From the NCBI GenBank assembly GCA_937957805.1, contig CALFXW010000121.1, forward strand, positions 1 through 8,962: a stretch of DNA of 8,962 nucleotides, given 5' to 3'. The notes under the pieces are model-generated. The model saw only the letters and a program-made list of their open reading frames with translations. It ran no database searches and was not told the DNA's origin. This stretch comes from an uncultured Sphingopyxis sp. Lineage in GTDB: Bacteria; Pseudomonadota; Alphaproteobacteria; Sphingomonadales; Sphingomonadaceae. The translations under genes were made by a program, and so were the position numbers. Positions 5,694 to 8,962 of the stretch are shown one piece after another (position 1 is the stretch's first letter; every line of letters starts with the position of its first letter).

Positions 5694-6488
5694 TTATAAC
5701 GCAACATCCTTGCGCAATAATATCATTTCAGCCAGCGCATGGTCGGCGGGCTTGTCCACATCAATCGCCGCCACCGGATCGGCCATCGGCACCAGCTTTG
5801 CCGTCATGCCCAGCCGCACACCCGCCCGCGCCAGCCCGTCGGCAAGGCCAATGGTGCGGGTGATGGCGCGCAGGGCCAACCCCCAGCCGAAATGGCGGAA
5901 CAGCCGCCATGGCCGCTTGCGGTCCGCCTCCGCCGCTTGCCATAGGGTGAGCGCACCGCGCGCGGCAGGGCGGGTCAGCGCGAATAAATTAGCCCCCGAC
6001 CATGCACCATCGGCAAAGCGCAGCCATGTGCGTTTTGCCTCTGGAAATTGCGCCAGCATCACCTGCCGTTCGACCATCGCCACCGCCAGATCCGCATCCC
6101 CAACATCACCCAGAAATTGCGCCACCATATCAGCGGTCAGCAGCGGGTGGTCGGCGGTGGTAACCAGCAGGGGGAATTGCGCCCCGCCACCGTCCGTTCC
6201 CGCATCCAATATGGCGAGGAGGGAGGAGGATATGCCCTGATTGCCGATGAAGGTCGCAACCGGCTTTGTGCACCGGGCATCGGCAATCGCATCTGCAAAA
6301 ATATCCGCCGCCTGCGCCACGATGCATATGCGCGCGACATCCGTTGCGGCATCGAGCGTGGCGAGCACATGGGTCAGCATCGGCGCGCCGCACACCGGCA
6401 CCAGCGCCTTCCATTGCGCGCCAAAATGCTGGGCAAGGGGGTCGACACCCGGACGCTGCCCGGCAAGGATGATCGCGGTATATTGCAT
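5694..6488 (-). CDS. MobA-like NTP transferase domain protein
   Basis: The 264-residue protein has a nucleotidyltransferase fold of the NTP_transf_3 (MobA-like) type. The nucleotide-binding start is AIILAGQRPGVDPLA (residues 5-19), a variant of the usual LAGG-G-R loop. Lys27 lies in QWKALVPVCGAPML, and the metal-site motif is VTTADHPLL (109-117, Asp113). SGANLFAL follows at 164-171, and the C-terminal AIDVDKPADHALAE (241-254) resembles the second Asp motif of these enzymes. The family transfers NMP from CTP, GTP or similar donors to a phosphorylated substrate, which cannot be told here. The start at 6488 is chosen for the GGAGG (6497-6493) directly upstream and the consensus N-terminus. The frame is open to 6593, but that would run into the divergent flippase gene. 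The divergent flippase suggests, weakly, a role in envelope glycan or lipid synthesis. Confidence 0.85.
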   Translation of the reverse strand: MQYTAIILAGQRPGVDPLAQHFGAQWKALVPVCGAPMLTHVLATLDAATDVARICIVAQAADIFADAIADARCTKPVATFIGNQGISSSLLAILDAGTDGGGAQFPLLVTTADHPLLTADMVAQFLGDVGDADLAVAMVERQVMLAQFPEAKRTWLRFADGAWSGANLFALTRPAARGALTLWQAAEADRKRPWRLFRHFGWGLALRAITRTIGLADGLARAGVRLGMTAKLVPMADPVAAIDVDKPADHALAEMILLRKDVAL

Positions 6489-6490
6489 CG

Positions 6491-6497
6491 CCCCTCC
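6491..6497 (-). promoter_or_regulatory. Ribosome binding site of the nucleotidyltransferase gene
   Basis: GGAGGGG on the minus strand lies directly before ATG 6488. It fixes the start against the longer open frame reaching 6593. Confidence 0.6.
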
Positions 6498-6539
6498 GTC
6501 GCGCGGCGCGCGGCATAATGCAAGCACCGTCGCATATTT

Positions 6540-6551
6540 GCGCCATGGCGC
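6540..6551. promoter_or_regulatory. Perfect 12-bp palindrome in the divergent intergenic region
   Basis: GCGCCATGGCGC is a perfect palindrome near the middle of the 96-base gap between the divergent nucleotidyltransferase and flippase genes, flanked by TTT-rich bases on both sides. The position suits an operator serving both genes. GC-rich palindromes are not rare at this base composition, so the call is tentative. No clear -35/-10 pair could be placed for either gene. Confidence 0.3.
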
Positions 6552-6584
6552 TTTGCCCCAATCGCCCCTATAGCCGCTGCGCGC

Positions 6585-8117
6585 ATGACCCAAGCCAACG
6601 CCCCCGACAATATAGCCCCCGTCACCAATGCGCGCGTCGCATCGAGCGTGGGCACGTCGATGTTGGCGCGCCTGTCGGGCCTGATCGATGTCATCGCCCA
6701 GCCGATTTATGTCGCCTTGTTCGGCCTTGCCTCCTTCGGCCTATATGCCGTGTTGTGGAGCGCGGTGAATCTGGCCGAAAATATCGCCGATCTGGGGCAG
6801 ACCAGCGCGATGCAGCGCACCGTCCCGCAAGCGGCGAGTGAGGCGGAGGCGGCCGAGGCGTTCCGCGCCGCGATGCTGCTGGGCGTGGTGCCGCCGCTGT
6901 TGCTCGCCATTTTGGGGGCGATTTTCGCGCCCCAAGTCGCGGCCTTTTTCAACGCCGACGCGATCGACAGCGAACGGCTGATTTTCGCCATTCATTTGTT
7001 CATCTGGGCCTTGCCGCTATGGGCCTTTGTCGAAGTGGCAACGTCGGCGATGCGCGCGCGCCATGTTTTTGGCGCGGAAATCCGCCTGCGCCTGTTCTGG
7101 GAACAATCGTTGCGGCTGGTTTTTGCGGTGGTGTTTTGGGCCATGGGTTGGGGGATATTGGGGCTGCTTGCCGCCCACCTCCTCTCGCTCAGCGTCACCG
7201 CATTGCTCGCCGCGCGGATGGCGCTGCGTTATTTTCACGGGCGCGCGCTCTTTGGCCGGGTGCGTCCCGCCCTCCTCAAGGAAAGCCTGATGGCGGGGCT
7301 GGCCGTGCTGCCCGCCAATATGTCGCAGCGTTTTTATTCGGATGGTGCGCCGATTGCGCTCAACTGGCTGATACCGGGCGGCGGCGGGGCGGTTGCGGCG
7401 GGGCTGTTCACCATCGCGCGCAAGATATCGAGCATCATCCAGACCATCCGCCTCGGCTTTGCCTATGTGCTCGCCCCGCTGGCGTCGGCGGCGCGGCGCG
7501 GCCGCGGGGATGAGGTGCGCGAGGTTTATGGCTTTGCCACCCGCGTGCTGACCGCGCTTGCACTGCCATCCGGCCTCGTCCTCGCAGCGGCAGCGCCCGC
7601 GATTTTGGCGCTGTTCGGCAAGGGCGCGGCGACAGCGGCAACGGCGGTCGCCATCCTCATCACCTCGCGCATATTGGAGGCGTTGGCGGGCGCCGCACAA
7701 CCCATACAGCAGGTGATTTCCAGCTATCGCGCGCAAGTGCTGGCGAGTTTTGCCGGGATTGCGGTGGCGATAGCGACCGGCTGGCTGTTGCTGCCAGCGG
7801 GCGGGCTGACCGGCATGGCGGTGGCGGTGACGGCGGGGCTGGTAACCGGCGCGATGCTGCCCGTCCTGCAATTATGGGCAGAGGATGGGTTGCACCCCTT
7901 TGCCGCGCCCTTTGCCCGGATGTTCGGCATTTCTTTGATTATTGGGGTGATTTTTGCGGGCGCAACCCGTTTGACCATGGGCTGGCCGGTTGCCATCGCG
8001 CTGCCATTATCGCTCGTCCTCCTCCTCCTCGCCACATGGCTGGCGTGCCGATTTGCCCTGCCGCTCGGCGACCGGGCGGCGTTGGGCAAGACCGGCCGCG
8101 CGCTGAAGCTGGTTTGA
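6585..8117 (+). CDS. Polysaccharide flippase-like membrane protein (Wzx/MATE type)
   Basis: The 510-residue protein is strongly hydrophobic, with about a dozen membrane segments. Examples are residues 30-48, 50-66, 95-117, 132-152, 175-210, 325-345, 385-405, 407-428, 448-462 and 468-490. An early amphipathic VASSVGTSMLARLSGL, FGLYAVLWSAVNLAENIADLG near residues 51-71, and the central charged loop with RFYSDGAPIALNWLI (249-263) and FTIARKISSIIQTIR (275-289) fit the polysaccharide-biosynthesis/MATE-like export family, which flips lipid-linked sugars across the inner membrane. ATG 6585 has only a weak ribosome binding site, so a start a few codons downstream is possible. It is transcribed away from the nucleotidyltransferase gene. 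No glycosyltransferases are in the window, so the glycan it serves is unknown. Confidence 0.8.
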   Translation: MTQANAPDNIAPVTNARVASSVGTSMLARLSGLIDVIAQPIYVALFGLASFGLYAVLWSAVNLAENIADLGQTSAMQRTVPQAASEAEAAEAFRAAMLLGVVPPLLLAILGAIFAPQVAAFFNADAIDSERLIFAIHLFIWALPLWAFVEVATSAMRARHVFGAEIRLRLFWEQSLRLVFAVVFWAMGWGILGLLAAHLLSLSVTALLAARMALRYFHGRALFGRVRPALLKESLMAGLAVLPANMSQRFYSDGAPIALNWLIPGGGGAVAAGLFTIARKISSIIQTIRLGFAYVLAPLASAARRGRGDEVREVYGFATRVLTALALPSGLVLAAAAPAILALFGKGAATAATAVAILITSRILEALAGAAQPIQQVISSYRAQVLASFAGIAVAIATGWLLLPAGGLTGMAVAVTAGLVTGAMLPVLQLWAEDGLHPFAAPFARMFGISLIIGVIFAGATRLTMGWPVAIALPLSLVLLLLATWLACRFALPLGDRAALGKTGRALKLV

Positions 8118-8133
8118 GGGTGGCCAGCGCACA

Positions 8134-8170
8134 CCCCGTTCCTATCTCGACACGCTCGATACGAACGGGG
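8134..8170 (-). repeat. CCGTTCGT-type palindromic repeat, copy A
   Basis: CCCCGTTC (8134-8141) and GAACGGGG (8163-8170) are perfect 8-bp inverted repeats. Inside, TATC (8143-8146) pairs with GATA (8158-8161) after one mismatch. Read on the minus strand it begins CCCCGTTCGTATCGAGCG, closely matching copy B. It starts 16 bases after the flippase stop and may serve as a 3' mRNA stem, but no T-run follows. Confidence 0.6.
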
Positions 8171-8189
8171 TTGGCGGCTATCCTCTCAT

Positions 8190-8221
8190 CCGTTCGTGTC
8201 GAGCGAAGTCGGGACACGGGG
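8190..8221 (+). repeat. CCGTTCGT-type palindromic repeat, copy B
   Basis: It reads CCGTTCGTGTCGAGCGAAG from 8190 and has GTGTC (8196-8200) pairing with GACAC (8213-8217). This matches copy A in inverted orientation, their 5' ends facing each other across 19 bases. The sequence resembles a dispersed repeat (TTCGTG-TGAGC--GTCGAA-type) that I recall from many sphingomonad intergenic regions. Confidence 0.6.
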
Positions 8222-8300
8222 ATAATAATGTGCCCCGGCGTATGCAGGGGGTGTTCCCTTTGTGCCCATGCGGGGATCCATCGACCCCTCCACCACCCCC

Positions 8301-8316
8301 TCCCCCGTTGGGGGGA
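8301..8316. repeat. CCTCCCC-type hairpin, copy i
   Basis: TCCCCC (8301-8306) pairs with GGGGGA (8311-8316) across the loop GTTG. It is the shortest of three related C-rich/G-rich hairpins in this island. Confidence 0.5.
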
Positions 8317-8338
8317 ATAGGCGCTGCGCGGCGGTCCC

Positions 8339-8357
8339 CCTCCCCGTGACGGGGAGG
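8339..8357. repeat. CCTCCCC-type hairpin, copy ii
   Basis: CCTCCCCG (8339-8346) and CGGGGAGG (8350-8357) make a perfect 8-bp stem with loop TGA. The stem sequence is shared with copy iii at 8484-8505, which points to a dispersed element. Confidence 0.55.
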
Positions 8358-8377
8358 AACTAGTTCCCGCCCCCTTC

Positions 8378-8405
8378 CGTCATTCCCGCGAAGGCCGGAA
8401 TCCAG
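8378..8405. repeat. CCGGC-type dispersed palindrome, copy 3 (no nuclease gene nearby)
   Basis: On the plus strand it reads CGTC, ATTCCCGCGAAGGCCGGAAT, CCAG. The minus-strand core TTCCGGCCTTCGCGGGAA is the same family as the palindromes flanking the GIY-YIG gene, with one mismatch inside the stem. The CGTC and ATC-C arms are kept. This is the classic repeat that translates as DSGLRGNDG in spurious open frames. Confidence 0.75.
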
Positions 8406-8416
8406 TGAAAGGGAAA

Positions 8417-8478
8417 CCCCCACCGTGCTAATAACCCCCACCGTGCTAATAACCCCCACCGTGCTAATAACCCCCACC
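8417..8478. repeat. 18-bp tandem repeat, three units plus a partial
   Basis: The unit CCCCCACCGTGCTAATAA occurs exactly three times at 8417-8434, 8435-8452 and 8453-8470 with no differences, followed by CCCCCACC of a fourth unit. The identity of the units indicates recent slippage or recombination. The length is a multiple of three, so the minus strand shows a spurious GVISTV repeat, but there is no gene to support coding. Confidence 0.9.
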
Positions 8479-8505
8479 CCTGACCCCTCCCCTGAAGGGG
8501 AGGGG
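8471..8505. repeat. CCTCCCC-type hairpin, copy iii, with minus-strand G-quadruplex pattern
   Basis: CCCCTCCCC (8484-8492) and GGGGAGGGG (8497-8505) form a perfect 9-bp stem with loop TGAA. The minus strand of 8471-8492 has four G-runs of 4, 4, 4 and 5 bases with loops of 1, 3 and 1 bases, a canonical quadruplex pattern that shares two G-runs with the hairpin. The sequence merges leftward into the partial fourth tandem unit. Confidence 0.65.
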
Positions 8506-8612
8506 GATGGAACCTCTGCGCTTCTGCGCGAAACCTGAATTGGGCACCGCCCCGCAAAGGGAAGCGATTGGGGGGATGGCATCTTTGCGCCCGCTCTGCC
8601 AAAGCAGCCGCC

Positions 8613-8962
8613 ATGTTGCGCCCGCCCGATACATCATCGATAAATTGCTGGATATTCGACCTCGACAACAGCCTCTACCCACCCGCATCGGGCCTGTTTC
8701 GACAGATTGATGCACGGATGGGCGCATATATTATGCAATTGCTGGGCGTGGATGCCGATGCCGCGCGCCGCGTGCAAAAGGGCTATTTCCACGAACATGG
8801 CACGACGCTTGCCGGACTGATGGCGCACCATCAGATCGACCCCATATATTTCCTCGACTTCGTCCATGATATTGATCTGGGCGTGCTCAGTCCCGACCCC
8901 GGCTTGCGCGCCGCACTCAGCGCACTGCCCGGCAAGCGGCACATATTCACCAATGCCGACCA
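8613..8962 (+). CDS. HAD-family pyrimidine 5'-nucleotidase-like protein, N-terminal part (cut by window edge)
   Basis: 116 complete codons are present and the gene runs past the right edge. The frame reads MLRPPDTSSINCWIFDLDNS and on to LYPPASGLF. HAD motif I is FDLDNSLYP, with the likely nucleophile Asp16 and acid Asp18. A helical cap follows (RMGAYIMQLLGVDADAARR, about 35-53; HEHGTTLAGLM, 60-70; FLDFVHDIDLGVL, 80-92), and motif II is IFTNAD with Thr113. This is the pattern of the HAD-IA pyrimidine 5'-nucleotidase / SDT1-PHM8 type, which dephosphorylates nucleoside monophosphates. The substrate is inferred from the family only. ATG 8613 is the nearest start in frame, and its ribosome binding site is weak. 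Motifs III and IV lie outside the window. Confidence 0.88.
   Translation, partial: MLRPPDTSSINCWIFDLDNSLYPPASGLFRQIDARMGAYIMQLLGVDADAARRVQKGYFHEHGTTLAGLMAHHQIDPIYFLDFVHDIDLGVLSPDPGLRAALSALPGKRHIFTNAD

Larger units (their letters stand above)
8118..8612. other. Non-coding repeat island between flippase and HAD genes
   Basis: These 495 bases hold no believable gene. The open frames on the minus strand translate into Gly/Pro/Ser-rich low-complexity text caused by repeats (for example GVISTV three times). From left to right there are two CCGTTCGT-type repeats in inverted orientation, two CCTCCCC-type hairpins, one CCGGC-type palindrome, a triple 18-bp tandem repeat, a third CCTCCCC-type hairpin, and about 100 bases in which I see only a TCTGCGC doublet (8515-8529). 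No strong intrinsic terminator for the flippase and no clear promoter for the HAD gene were found. Confidence 0.7.

Noticed and set aside
6489..6593. Longer nucleotidyltransferase start at 6593
   Set aside because: It would overlap the divergent flippase start and add non-conserved residues; GGAGG before 6488 decides the start.
7017..7871. 284-codon minus-strand frame inside the flippase gene
   Set aside because: Gln/Arg/His-rich shadow without membrane segments or motifs; the plus frame is clearly the membrane protein.
8417..8478. Possible CRISPR array
   Set aside because: Units are contiguous 18-mers with no spacers and no cas genes nearby.
8178..8727. Minus-strand open frames with GVISTV repeats and SGLRGNDG
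   Set aside because: The text is a translation of intergenic repeats and runs into the HAD gene; no real protein family.

Overview
The window looks like chromosomal DNA from an alphaproteobacterium, most likely of the order Sphingomonadales. It is GC-rich, the proteins read as sphingomonad-like versions of TCA-cycle and housekeeping families, and the spacers carry short palindromic repeats of kinds I recall from sphingomonad genomes. The taxonomic call rests on recollection of protein and repeat families, not on a search.

From position 6488 down to 1 every gene lies on the minus strand. In transcription order these are a MobA-like nucleotidyltransferase, sdhB (succinate dehydrogenase iron-sulfur subunit), a PaaI-like hotdog thioesterase, zapE (AFG1-like ATPase), a small SnoaL/NTF2-fold protein, mdh (malate dehydrogenase), sucD (succinyl-CoA ligase alpha), a small GIY-YIG endonuclease gene, and the start of sucA (2-oxoglutarate dehydrogenase E1), cut by the window edge. 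sdhB, the thioesterase, zapE and the SnoaL gene overlap one another by 4, 4 and 14 bases, so they form one translationally coupled block. mdh follows after about 200 bases that hold a plausible promoter and a hairpin leader, and sucD follows mdh by 38 bases. The block therefore supplies parts of four consecutive TCA steps (2-oxoglutarate to oxaloacetate). The usual partner genes are not adjacent: sucC is not between mdh and sucD, and sdhA/C/D are not directly upstream of sdhB.

The plus strand from 6585 to the end carries a Wzx/MATE-like polysaccharide flippase, divergent from the nucleotidyltransferase, then 495 non-coding bases (8118-8612), then the start of a HAD-family pyrimidine 5'-nucleotidase-like gene cut by the right edge. 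The non-coding stretch is an island of interspersed repeats: an inverted pair of CCGTTCGT-type repeats, three CCTCCCC/GGGGAGG hairpins, one CCGGC-TTC-GCCGG palindrome, and an 18-bp unit repeated three times in tandem, next to a C-rich block whose minus strand fits a G-quadruplex pattern.

The most interesting item is the roughly 350-bp unit at 268-622. A GIY-YIG nuclease gene is bounded within about 10 bases on each side by CCGGC-TTC-GCCGG palindromes and sits inside the sucD-sucA spacer. A third copy of the palindrome lies without any nuclease gene at 8378-8405. This resembles in outline the REP/RAYT arrangement, with a GIY-YIG enzyme in place of the transposase, and may be a minimal selfish element or a palindrome-targeting endonuclease. 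That is a hypothesis.
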